From Alphaproteobacteria bacterium (GTDB lineage: Bacteria; Pseudomonadota; Alphaproteobacteria; Rhizobiales; Beijerinckiaceae), in NCBI GenBank assembly GCA_009921785.1, contig RFXE01000109.1, positions 1-6,254 of the forward strand: 6,254 nucleotides of DNA, read 5' to 3'. Under the pieces are notes generated by a model. It saw nothing but the letters and a program-made list of their open reading frames with translations, did no database searches and was not told the origin of the DNA. This document shows, one piece after another, positions 1 through 6,172 of this stretch (the first letter of the stretch is position 1; each line of letters starts with the position of its first letter). The translations under genes and the position numbers were made by a program.

Positions 1-197
1 GCCACGCCATTGAAGGTTTTTTGACCAAGTGTTTCGACGTGATAGCCGAGGGATTCGATTTCAAGGCGCGGAAACGCGTCGTCCATACATTTCAATTCCT
101 GCAAACAGCAGACATCCGGCTGGGTCTCTTTGAGCCATGCCGTGAGATGCTCAATCCTTTGGCGGACTGAATTGACGTTCCAGGTGGCGATACGCAT
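1..197 (-). CDS. xthA: Exodeoxyribonuclease III, N-terminal part (gene runs off the left edge)
   Basis: Only the first 65 codons are in the window; the rest lies to the left. The translation starts MRIATWNVNSVRQR and contains LQELK and, at the edge, FNGVA, which are hallmarks of the exonuclease III / AP endonuclease family (endonuclease-exonuclease-phosphatase fold). Asn7 in the TWNVNS motif and the metal-binding Glu34 of LQELK match the expected active-site residues. The family cleaves DNA at abasic sites and removes nucleotides from 3' ends in base excision repair, in the cytoplasm. The ATG at 197-195 gives exactly the usual family N-terminus; its ribosome binding site is weak (GGAA about 8 bases upstream). 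It is transcribed divergently from fabD. Family assignment is secure; whether it is the E. coli-type XthA or a close paralogue (ExoA) cannot be decided from 65 residues. Confidence 0.93.
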   Translation of the reverse strand, partial: MRIATWNVNSVRQRIEHLTAWLKETQPDVCCLQELKCMDDAFPRLEIESLGYHVETLGQKTFNGV

Positions 198-262
198 GAT
201 TTTTTCCAGCGACAGAAGAATCGGGCAGTGGACATTACGAGAGCCTCTCGATGCTGACCAGA

Positions 263-282
263 CCGGGCGATTTCTTGCCCGG
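263..282. repeat. Stem-loop in the xthA-fabD divergent gap
   Basis: CCGGGCGA at 263-270 pairs with TTGCCCGG at 275-282, giving an 8-bp stem with one G-T pair and a TTTC tetraloop. It is not followed by a T run on either strand, so it does not look like an intrinsic terminator. It lies about 90 bases before fabD and 65 bases before xthA, so it could be in a 5' leader of either gene or be a protein site. The rest of the 198-369 gap holds two odd palindromes (238-250 and 313-323) and no clear sigma-70-type promoter. The pairing is directly visible; function is unknown. Confidence 0.45.
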
Positions 283-369
283 AAATTGTCGCTCGCTTGA
301 CTCTTCCCGCGCCGTGGCCCACGAGCGCGCGGCACTTGGGCGTCGCGGGCGCTGTGGGGAGACGAGACT

Positions 370-1317
370 ATGACGGTTGCATTCACTTTTCCGGGGCAGG
401 GCAGTCAGGCGGTCGGGATGGGTAAAGCCTTCGCCGATAATTTCGCGGCAGCCCGTGCGGTGTTTCAGGAGGTGGATGACGCGCTGTCCCAAAAGCTGTC
501 CGCTTTGATGTTCGAGGGCCCGGAAGATCAATTGACCCTGACCGCTAATGCGCAGCCCGCTTTGATGGCGGTCAGCCTTGCCGCGTTGCGCGTTCTTGAA
601 ACGGAAGCTGGAATCACGCCTTCCAAACATGCGCAATTCGTTGCGGGCCATTCGCTCGGTGAATATTCGGCGCTTGCGGCAGCAGGAAGTTTGACCATTG
701 CCGATACCGCGCGTCTTCTCCGCATTCGCGGCAATGCGATGCAAGCGGCTGTTGCGCCCGGTGTCGGTGCGATGGCGGCATTACTTGGTCTTGATTTCGA
801 TGCTGCCGCCGCAGTCGCCAAAGAGGCGGCGCAAGGCGATATCTGCCAAGCGGCGAATGATAATGGCGGCGGACAGGTTGTCGTTTCAGGCAGCAAGGCT
901 GCGGTCGAACGGGCAGTCGAACTCGCAAAAACCAAAGGCGCGAAGCGTGCCGTTATGTTGTCCGTATCTGCACCCTTCCATTGCGCGTTGATGCAACCGG
1001 CGGCGGACGCGATGGCAGAAGCGCTTTCAAACGTCACAATCTCAATGCCTGTTGTACCACTTGTTGGCAATGTCACAGCAATAGCGGGTTCTGATCCCGA
1101 AGAGATCCGCCGCAATCTTGTGACACAGGTCACAGGTACTGTCCGTTGGCGCGAAAGCGTCTCTTATATGGCTGCGCAAGGCGTCACCCGCTTTGTTGAA
1201 ATTGGTTCGGGCAAAGTGCTTACCGGCCTCGTCAAGAGAATTGCGGCTGAGGCAGAAGGTGTTTCGGTTTCGCAACCCGATGATGTGGCGACGTTGCGTT
1301 CACATCTCGGCGTTTGA
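370..1317 (+). CDS. fabD: Malonyl-CoA:ACP transacylase (FabD)
   Basis: This cytoplasmic enzyme transfers the malonyl group from malonyl-CoA to the phosphopantetheine arm of AcpP, producing the extender unit for fatty acid elongation. The 315-residue length fits the family. Visible motifs are FPGQGSQ at residues 7-13; GHSLGE at 93-98, with nucleophile Ser95; RIRGNAMQ, with Arg120 expected to hold the malonyl carboxylate; APFHCALM, with catalytic His204; and VTQVTGTVRW, with Gln253 of the oxyanion region. The C-terminal EIGSGKVLTGL (277-287) is also typical. The ATG at 370 is preceded by GGGGAG at 356-361, 8 bases upstream, and yields the normal MTVAFTFPGQ start. It is the first gene of the plus-strand run, with fabG only 23 bases downstream, so the two are almost certainly cotranscribed. 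All catalytic residues are intact. Confidence 0.97.
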   Translation: MTVAFTFPGQGSQAVGMGKAFADNFAAARAVFQEVDDALSQKLSALMFEGPEDQLTLTANAQPALMAVSLAALRVLETEAGITPSKHAQFVAGHSLGEYSALAAAGSLTIADTARLLRIRGNAMQAAVAPGVGAMAALLGLDFDAAAAVAKEAAQGDICQAANDNGGGQVVVSGSKAAVERAVELAKTKGAKRAVMLSVSAPFHCALMQPAADAMAEALSNVTISMPVVPLVGNVTAIAGSDPEEIRRNLVTQVTGTVRWRESVSYMAAQGVTRFVEIGSGKVLTGLVKRIAAEAEGVSVSQPDDVATLRSHLGV

Positions 1318-1340
1318 GAGTTTAGTTCAGGAGATTTTCA

Positions 1341-2078
1341 ATGTTTGATTTGACAGGCCAATCCGCTTTGGTCACCGGCGCGACGGGTGGCATTGGTGGT
1401 GCCATTGCGCGGGCACTTCATGCGCAAGGCGCAACTGTTGCGCTTTCAGGGACGCGGCGCGAAGCGCTCGAGGCGCTTGCCTCTGAATTGGGATCTCGTG
1501 TCCATGTCTGTCCGGCCAATTTATCTGATTCAGAATCGGTTGAAGCGCTTGTTCCTTCCGCCGAAGAAGCGATGGGTGGGCTTGATATCCTGGTCAACAA
1601 CGCCGGGATTACCCGCGATAATCTTTTCATCCGTATGAAAGATGAAGAATGGTCCGATGTGATGCGGGTCAATCTCGACTCCGTATTTCGGTTGAGCCGC
1701 GCCGCTGCCAAGACGATGATGCGCAAACGCTATGGCCGGATCATTTCAATTACGTCTGTTGTTGGCACGACCGGCAATCCGGGACAGGGCAATTATGCGG
1801 CTGCCAAAGCCGCGATTGTCGGTATGTCCAAAGCCCTCGCTGCCGAAGTTGCCACCCGCAATATCACGGTCAATTGTATTGCTCCGGGCTTCATAGCGAC
1901 TCCTATGACCGACGTACTGAATGAAAAGCAACGTGAGTCGGTGATGCAAAAGGTCCCGATGGGTCGTCTGGGCGAGCCGAGCGAGATCGCCGCCGCCACG
2001 CTCTATTTAGCGAGCCGCGAAGCCGCCTATGTGACGGGCCAGACCCTCCATGTAAACGGTGGAATGGCAATGATTTAA
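1341..2078 (+). CDS. fabG: 3-oxoacyl-ACP reductase (FabG)
   Basis: FabG reduces 3-ketoacyl-ACP to 3-hydroxyacyl-ACP with NADPH, the first reduction in each elongation cycle. The 245-residue protein is a classical short-chain dehydrogenase with a Rossmann fold. The cofactor motif TGATGGIG is at 12-19, NNAG at 86-89, and the catalytic tetrad is Asn111, Ser139, Tyr152 and Lys156 (YAAAK). The C-terminus GQTLHVNGGMAM is characteristic of FabG rather than of a general dehydrogenase. CAGGAG at 1328-1333 lies 7 bases before the ATG. Position between fabD and acpP confirms the fatty acid synthesis role over other short-chain dehydrogenase functions such as acetoacetyl-CoA reductase. The stop is followed within a few bases by a candidate promoter for the next transcript. 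Confidence 0.97.
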   Translation: MFDLTGQSALVTGATGGIGGAIARALHAQGATVALSGTRREALEALASELGSRVHVCPANLSDSESVEALVPSAEEAMGGLDILVNNAGITRDNLFIRMKDEEWSDVMRVNLDSVFRLSRAAAKTMMRKRYGRIISITSVVGTTGNPGQGNYAAAKAAIVGMSKALAAEVATRNITVNCIAPGFIATPMTDVLNEKQRESVMQKVPMGRLGEPSEIAAATLYLASREAAYVTGQTLHVNGGMAMI

Positions 2079-2081
2079 AGG

Positions 2082-2090
2082 TGATATACT
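2082..2090 (+). promoter_or_regulatory. Candidate extended -10 promoter for the small ORF / acpP
   Basis: TGATATACT fits the extended -10 pattern TGnTATAAT with one mismatch in the hexamer (TATACT, 2085-2090). It sits 4 bases after the fabG stop, in the most AT-rich stretch of the neighbourhood. No good -35 hexamer is found 16-18 bases upstream, which an extended -10 can tolerate. Transcription would start near 2096-2098, giving a leader of about 25 bases before the 63-codon ORF and about 257 bases before acpP. A separate promoter is plausible because acyl carrier protein is needed in large amounts. Predicted from sequence only. Confidence 0.4.
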
Positions 2091-2121
2091 ACAATTCTCA
2101 ATCAATTTTTGAGGAGTTGGT

Positions 2122-2313
2122 ATGGCTCGCCTTGAGCATTCGAGTGTGGTAAGCCTCTCTCCGATTGATCTCGGGGGCTTGACGGCGAGCAGTTGGCGTC
2201 GTTTGAACGCTCTGAGGTTCAGGTTTCCTCTGGTTTTGCCTGCGGCCTTGGTTGAGATCGGCCGGAAGGTCCGGTTGTTTGAGGAAACCCGTGTCGGCGT
2301 TTGTAAAAAGTAA
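2122..2313 (+). CDS. Possible small protein or leader ORF upstream of acpP (63 aa), unrecognised
   Basis: I do not recognise this product. The ORF is supported by a strong ribosome binding site, GAGGAG at 2111-2116, 5 bases before the ATG, and by a promoter-like element just upstream. The predicted protein has 63 residues, is basic (8 Arg and 3 Lys against 5 acidic residues), has a single Trp (W25), a hydrophobic stretch at about 33-46 (contains LVLPAALVEI) that is too short and too interrupted by charge for a clear membrane helix, and ends CKK. There is no signal peptide and no familiar motif. It fills most of the 275-base fabG-acpP gap and stops 40 bases before acpP. It also contains an inverted repeat, so the region may be a structured untranslated leader with a chance ORF. 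Length alone does not exclude chance at this base composition. Confidence 0.35.
   Translation: MARLEHSSVVSLSPIDLGGLTASSWRRLNALRFRFPLVLPAALVEIGRKVRLFEETRVGVCKK
2222..2289 (+). repeat. Inverted repeat with nested hairpin upstream of acpP
   Basis: GGTTTCCTC at 2222-2230 is the exact reverse complement of GAGGAAACC at 2281-2289, a 9-bp stem enclosing 50 bases. Inside the loop, 2260-2276 forms a second hairpin: CCGGA (2262-2266) pairs with TCCGG (2270-2274), extended by two G-T pairs. The left arm contains TCCTC (2226-2230), which can also pair with GAGGA (2340-2344), the acpP ribosome binding site, and GAGG at 2214-2217 can pair with CCTC at 2227-2230. The pairing is seen in the sequence; any regulatory role is inferred. 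No T tract follows, so it is not an intrinsic terminator. Confidence 0.4.
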
Positions 2314-2353
2314 AAGCGTCGTCGCAACAGGAAGACAGTGAGGATAAACGAAC

Positions 2354-2590
2354 ATGAGCGATATCGCAGCCCGCGTGAAGAAGATCGTCATCGAGCATCT
2401 CGGTGTGGACGCCGACAAGGTGGTCGAGAGCGCCAATTTCATCGATGATCTCGGCGCCGACAGCCTCGACACGGTCGAGCTCGTGATGGCGTTTGAAGAA
2501 GAATTCAGCGTCGAAATCCCCGATGATGCGGCAGAAACGATCCGCACCGTGGGTGACGCGGTCGCCTTCATTTCCAAGAAGGCCTCCTAA
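2354..2590 (+). CDS. acpP: Acyl carrier protein (AcpP)
   Basis: AcpP is the small acidic carrier that holds growing acyl chains on a 4'-phosphopantetheine arm and shuttles them between the fatty acid synthesis enzymes; acyl-ACP also feeds phospholipid, lipid A and lipoate synthesis. The 78-residue length is standard. The attachment motif GADSLDTVELVM is at residues 34-45, with Ser37 as the phosphopantetheine site. Helix II carries the acidic recognition face (EEEF, 48-51), and EIPDDAAETIRTVGDA is typical of helix III. GAGGA at 2340-2344 lies 9 bases before the ATG. By eye its codons favour C-ending forms (GTC, ATC, CTC) more than its neighbours, as expected for a strongly expressed gene. It has a 275-base upstream region, suggesting its own promoter, and fabF follows after 51 bases. 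Confidence 0.98.
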   Translation: MSDIAARVKKIVIEHLGVDADKVVESANFIDDLGADSLDTVELVMAFEEEFSVEIPDDAAETIRTVGDAVAFISKKAS

Positions 2591-2641
2591 TCTCCCAACT
2601 GGGGTGATTAATCGAGGATGTCAGAGCGGGGAGATCAGGCC

Positions 2642-3907
2642 ATGCGGCGTGTCGTCGTAACGGGGATCGGCATGGTGTCGCCGCTTGGCGGCTCTGCGGA
2701 CTCTTCCTGGTCAAGGTTGCTTGCGGGCGAGAGCGGCGCGGTGAATGTCACGCGCTGTGACGTCTCTGATCTTGCCTCTCAAATTGCGTGTGAAGTGCCG
2801 CGCGGCGATGGCTCGGGCGGCACATTTAATGCCAATGACTGGATGGACCCGAAAGATCAGCGCAAGGCTGATGAGTTTATCCTGTTTGGTATGGCAGCAG
2901 CGACACAGGCTTTGGCCGACGCGCAATGGGCGCCAGCTACCGATGAAGATAAGCATCGCACCGGTGTTATGGTTGGCTCAGGGATCGGTGGCATTGGCAC
3001 GATCTACGAAACCTCGGTGACCTTGTTTGAAAAGGGCCCGCGTCGTGTTTCGCCTTTCTTTATTCCGAGTGCGATTATCAATCTTGCATCGGGTTGGATT
3101 TCAATTCGTCATGGTTTGAAAGGTCCCAATCATTCTGTCGTGACGGCTTGCTCGACGGGTGCGCATGCGATTGGTGATGCGTCTCGCTTAATCATGCTCG
3201 GCGATGCCGATGTGATGGTAGCGGGTGGCACGGAGTCGCCGATTAATCGCATTTCGCTTGCAGGTTTTGCAGCTTGCCGCGCTCTATCGACGGGCTTCAA
3301 TAATGATCCGAAGCGCGCTTCGCGTCCTTATGACAAGGATCGCGATGGCTTTGTGATGGGTGAGGGCTCGGGCGTTGTTGTGCTTGAAGAACTCGAGCAT
3401 GCCAAAGCGCGTGGTGCAAAAATTTATGCCGAGATCGTCGGATATGGCATGTCAGGCGATGCCTACCATATCACGTCACCAGCAGAAGATGGTGACGGCG
3501 CCTATCGCTGCATGTCGGCAGCCTTGAAGCGCGCCGGACTCCAAGCTTCCGATATCGACTATATCAATGCGCATGGTACATCGACACCGCTCGGCGACGA
3601 GATCGAATTGCGCGCTGTCGAGCGTCTGCTTGGCAATGACACAACCAAAGCATCCATGTCGTCGACAAAATCGGCAACGGGTCATCTACTTGGTGCTGCC
3701 GGCGCTATTGAAGCGATTTTCTCCATTCTGACTATCCGCGATCAGATTGTTCCGTCAACGCTCAATCTCGACAATCCATCCGTTGAAACTGCGATTGATC
3801 TTGTGCCTCATAAGGCCAAGTCTCGTAAGGTCGATGCCGTCTTGTCGAATTCATTTGGTTTCGGGGGCACCAACGCCTCGCTCGTTTTCAAGCGATACGA
3901 GCCTTAA
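2642..3907 (+). CDS. fabF: 3-oxoacyl-ACP synthase II (FabF, KAS II)
   Basis: FabF condenses malonyl-ACP with acyl-ACP, releasing CO2 and lengthening the chain by two carbons. In well-studied bacteria it performs the temperature-sensitive elongation of palmitoleoyl- to vaccenoyl-ACP. The 421-residue protein has the thiolase fold with nucleophile Cys170 in VVTACSTGAHAIGDA, His311 in NAHGTSTPLGD, Lys343 and His348 in TKSATGHLLGAAGA, and the gating-loop motif GFGGTN near the C-terminus. The Cys-His-His triad separates it from FabH (Cys-His-Asn), and its place beside acpP supports FabF over FabB. I chose the ATG at 2642, which has GGGGAG at 2628-2633 with 8-base spacing and gives the family-typical MRRVVVTGIG start. 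An in-frame ATG at 2618 would add eight residues (MSERGDQA), but its closest GAGG abuts the start codon. No terminator is seen before mltG. Confidence 0.96.
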   Translation: MRRVVVTGIGMVSPLGGSADSSWSRLLAGESGAVNVTRCDVSDLASQIACEVPRGDGSGGTFNANDWMDPKDQRKADEFILFGMAAATQALADAQWAPATDEDKHRTGVMVGSGIGGIGTIYETSVTLFEKGPRRVSPFFIPSAIINLASGWISIRHGLKGPNHSVVTACSTGAHAIGDASRLIMLGDADVMVAGGTESPINRISLAGFAACRALSTGFNNDPKRASRPYDKDRDGFVMGEGSGVVVLEELEHAKARGAKIYAEIVGYGMSGDAYHITSPAEDGDGAYRCMSAALKRAGLQASDIDYINAHGTSTPLGDEIELRAVERLLGNDTTKASMSSTKSATGHLLGAAGAIEAIFSILTIRDQIVPSTLNLDNPSVETAIDLVPHKAKSRKVDAVLSNSFGFGGTNASLVFKRYEP

Positions 3908-3970
3908 GCCCCATGGTCGCCGCAATTCCGGTGTTCACATCTTGAAGGCCGCATTGAGGTGGTGGAAGCG

Positions 3971-5461
3971 ATGACCGCAGAAAAATCGCCAATCGGAACG
4001 GACAAAACGGAACCGGATCAGCAATCCGTTACTGTGTCCGAACCCGTGTCTCCGGCGATTACAGCTGAGCCCTCCGCTCATACAGAAAATGGCACGAAAT
4101 CCGACGCCATCAAGAGTGAGGCGGACTCCGTTTCCCTTTCGCCCGTGAGCGAGACAGTGCGAACAAAGCCGCGCGGATTTATGCGCCGCATGATCGTGCG
4201 CAGTCCTGCAGCGGCGATCCATCCGGAGACAGTTCCTGAACCACCGCAGCATATCGAACAGGAACGGAAAGAAAGACCGCTCACCAATTTCTTGAGTGGC
4301 CTTTTGTCATTCATTGCGATTTTTGCTGCAGCCTGTCTTGCCGGACTGTTTTTGTTTGCCGAGCGCCAGATTTATGCGCCGGGACCGCTTGAGAATGACA
4401 AGGTTGTTCTTGTGCGCGGGAGCACTTCTGAAGTCATCGATCGATTGGAGCGAGAAGGCGTCGTCGATAAAGCATTTTTGCTGACACTTTACTGGCAACT
4501 CACGGGTCGTGCGTCTCAAATAAAAGGCGGCGAATACCAGTTCAAAAAAGAAGCCAGTCTCGATCAAGTGACGACGACACTCATTGAAGGCAAGACGATC
4601 AAACACTCATTGACGATTGCCGAAGGTAAAACATCTCAAGAAATTATCGAGCTTATGCTCGCCGATACAAATCTTGCAGGCGAGATCAAAGATATACCGA
4701 AAGAGGGAACGCTTCTTCCTGAAACATATAAATTTGATTTCGGCATGTCGCGTTCGAAGCTCCTTGATCATATGACGCAAGAGCAAATGAAACTTGTGCG
4801 TGAGATATGGGCGAAGCGTGATCCGGATCTGCCACTTGCAAGTCCCCAAGACCTTGTCATTCTTGCCTCTATTGTCGAGAAGGAAACGGGTAAAGCGGAT
4901 GAGCGTCCGCGTGTAGCGGGTGTATTCGTCAATCGCCTCTTGAAAAAGATGCGGCTCGAATCCGACCCAACGGTTGTTTACGGATTGGTCGGCGGTAAGG
5001 GTTCATTAGGACGGGGATTGACCAAAGCTGAGCTCGATCAATCAACACCTTACAACACCTACACATTACCGGGACTGCCTGCAGGACCGATTACCAATCC
5101 GGGTCGCGCGGCGCTTGAAGCCGTTGCCAATCCCTCCCGCACAAAAGATCTTTTCTTCGTTGCTGACGGAACAGGCGGTCACGTCTTTGCTGAATCTTAT
5201 GAGCAGCATTTGAAGAATGTTGCGAAGTGGCGGCAAATCGAAGGACAGAAATCTGAGACAGCACCGAGTGTGGCAACACCGGTAGCACCCGCCAACACGA
5301 CGTCAAAATCGACGGCAGCCAGCGATACACCGGACGCTTCAAAGACACCGACGACCGCCACGCCTAAAACAGCGCCGCCAGCCAAAGCACCCGCAAAGCC
5401 GGTCAAGAAAAAGGTCACTACACCCGACGCCGGCGCTGATGGTACGGCTGCCCCAGATTGA
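3971..5461 (+). CDS. mltG: Endolytic murein transglycosylase MltG (YceG family) with long N- and C-terminal tails
   Basis: MltG is an inner-membrane lytic transglycosylase that cleaves nascent glycan strands and is thought to act as a terminator of glycan polymerisation. Numbering from the ATG at 3971 (496 residues): 1-106 is a Ser/Thr/Glu/Pro-rich cytoplasmic tail with a basic cluster at 64-77; 107-131 is a single membrane helix; a LysM-like part follows; then the catalytic YceG domain with LLPETYKF (248-255), LASIVEKET (298-306, Glu303 the expected catalytic residue) and PYNTYTLPGLPAGPITNPGRA (about 360-380). Residues 427-496 are an Ala/Pro/Thr/Lys-rich disordered tail. The E. coli protein is about 340 residues, so the extra length is in the tails. 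The start is uncertain: AGGTGG at 3957-3962 favours ATG 3971, while in-frame GTG at 3959 (GAAGG 10 bases upstream) would add four residues. It lies 63 bases after fabF, likely in the same transcript. Confidence 0.93.
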   Translation: MTAEKSPIGTDKTEPDQQSVTVSEPVSPAITAEPSAHTENGTKSDAIKSEADSVSLSPVSETVRTKPRGFMRRMIVRSPAAAIHPETVPEPPQHIEQERKERPLTNFLSGLLSFIAIFAAACLAGLFLFAERQIYAPGPLENDKVVLVRGSTSEVIDRLEREGVVDKAFLLTLYWQLTGRASQIKGGEYQFKKEASLDQVTTTLIEGKTIKHSLTIAEGKTSQEIIELMLADTNLAGEIKDIPKEGTLLPETYKFDFGMSRSKLLDHMTQEQMKLVREIWAKRDPDLPLASPQDLVILASIVEKETGKADERPRVAGVFVNRLLKKMRLESDPTVVYGLVGGKGSLGRGLTKAELDQSTPYNTYTLPGLPAGPITNPGRAALEAVANPSRTKDLFFVADGTGGHVFAESYEQHLKNVAKWRQIEGQKSETAPSVATPVAPANTTSKSTAASDTPDASKTPTTATPKTAPPAKAPAKPVKKKVTTPDAGADGTAAPD

Positions 5462-5482
5462 TATGTATTCGGTCTGAGGAGC

Positions 5483-5509
5483 ATGATGTTTTCAGATCTG
5501 TTTGATTGA
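5483..5509 (+). other. Eight-codon mini-ORF with ribosome binding site ahead of gmk
   Basis: GAGGAG at 5476-5481 is followed by two tandem ATG codons (5483 and 5486) that open a reading frame of eight codons, MMFSDLFD, ending in TGA at 5507-5509. Spacing is 1 base to the first ATG and 4 to the second, so the second is the more likely start if it is used at all. Its stop codon overlaps the first bases of the gmk ribosome binding site (GAGGAG, 5508-5513). That arrangement would let ribosomes terminate right on the gmk initiation region. It may instead be a remnant of a lost gene or chance. It is too short to show relationship to any family. Confidence 0.25.
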
Positions 5510-5523
5510 GGAGTTCTGCTTCG

Positions 5524-6171
5524 ATGATCGCCCATTTTGCCAATGAGCAGATTTCGCGTCGCGGTTTGATGTTCGTCCTCTCATCACCATCCGGTGCAGG
5601 CAAAACAACTCTCACACGTTTGTTGCGCGAACAGGAACCGAGCCTCACGCTTTCTGTTTCTGTGACAACGCGAAATCGACGCCCGAGCGAAGTCGATGGC
5701 ATACATTATCACTTCATCAGTGAAGCCGAGTTCTTCGCGATGAAGGAACGCGGTGCGTTACTTGAATCGGCGCAAGTCCATGGGAACCACTATGGTTCGC
5801 CGCGCGACAAGGTTGAACAAGCGCTTGCGGACGGCAAAGATGTTTTGTTTGATATTGATTATCAAGGTGCACAACAACTGACCGCAAGTGCGCCCGATGA
5901 TGTTGTCAGTATTTTTATTCTTCCGCCTTCAATGCAGGAATTACGTTCGCGTTTGGAACGGCGTGCCGAAGATGCTCCCGATGTGATTGAACGGCGTTTA
6001 GCAGCGGCGCGCAGAGAAATTATCCGCTGGCGTGATTATCGCTATGTTTTAGTCAATGATGATCTTGACCGCACATTTTCGCAATTAAGGATGATCCTTG
6101 CTGCCGAACGCTTGAAGCGCGAACGGCAAACCGGGCTCGAGACCTTTATTGATTCATTGATCGATCAATAA
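5524..6171 (+). CDS. gmk: Guanylate kinase
   Basis: This cytoplasmic nucleotide kinase phosphorylates GMP to GDP with ATP, an essential step toward GTP and dGTP and in recycling cGMP-derived nucleotides. The 215-residue protein shows the P-loop SPSGAGKTT (21-29, Lys27), in which the first Gly of the usual motif is Ser; the GMP-binding segment SVTTRNRRPSEVDGIHYHF (46-64); Glu81; HGNHYGSP (86-93); the Walker B-like segment DVLFDIDYQGAQQL (106-119); and a lid with the arginines of RSRLERRAEDAPDVIERRL (141-159). The ATG at 5524 is supported by GAGGAG at 5508-5513 with 10-base spacing. An in-frame TTG at 5506 would add six residues but overlaps that site, and the internal ATG at 5569 has no ribosome binding site. 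It follows mltG by 62 bases and ends one base from the convergent rsmA stop. Confidence 0.96.
   Translation: MIAHFANEQISRRGLMFVLSSPSGAGKTTLTRLLREQEPSLTLSVSVTTRNRRPSEVDGIHYHFISEAEFFAMKERGALLESAQVHGNHYGSPRDKVEQALADGKDVLFDIDYQGAQQLTASAPDDVVSIFILPPSMQELRSRLERRAEDAPDVIERRLAAARREIIRWRDYRYVLVNDDLDRTFSQLRMILAAERLKRERQTGLETFIDSLIDQ
6146..6171. repeat. AT-rich inverted repeat at the gmk-rsmA convergent junction
   Basis: TTATTGAT at 6146-6153 is the exact reverse complement of ATCAATAA at 6164-6171, an 8-bp stem with a 10-base loop inside the last codons of gmk. Overlapping it, 6156-6169 is a perfect 14-bp palindrome, ATTGATCGATCAAT. Its position between two converging genes with no spacer suggests a weak bidirectional transcription end signal, but the stem is AT-rich and no T run follows on the plus strand. 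It may equally be a by-product of the coding sequence (I-D-S-L-I-D-Q). Confidence 0.3.
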
Positions 6172-6172
6172 T

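Noticed and set aside
297..325. TTGACT at 297-302 as a -35 element for fabD
   Set aside because: At 17-18 bases spacing the -10 position reads CACGAG or ACGAGC, far from any -10 consensus, so I did not call a promoter.
528..1133. Long minus-strand open frame (201 codons) opposite fabD
   Set aside because: It lies entirely inside fabD, its translation is Ala/Thr/Ser-rich with no family motif, and fabD has full catalytic motifs. It is a shadow of the codon bias.
2097..2116. CTCAA/TTGAG hairpin over the small-ORF ribosome binding site
   Set aside because: A 5-bp, AT-rich stem with a 7-base loop is too weak to claim as a terminator or a regulatory lock. The T run lies inside the loop, not after a stem.
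2007..2577. Two minus-strand open frames across the fabG-acpP gap and acpP
   Set aside because: They run into the coding strands of fabG and acpP, lack motifs and have no good ribosome binding site that I can see. Read-through frames are common in this base composition.
2618..2641. Longer FabF start at ATG 2618
   Set aside because: GAGG touches the start codon with no spacing, whereas ATG 2642 has GGGGAG at 8 bases and gives the family-typical N-terminus. It remains possible but less likely.
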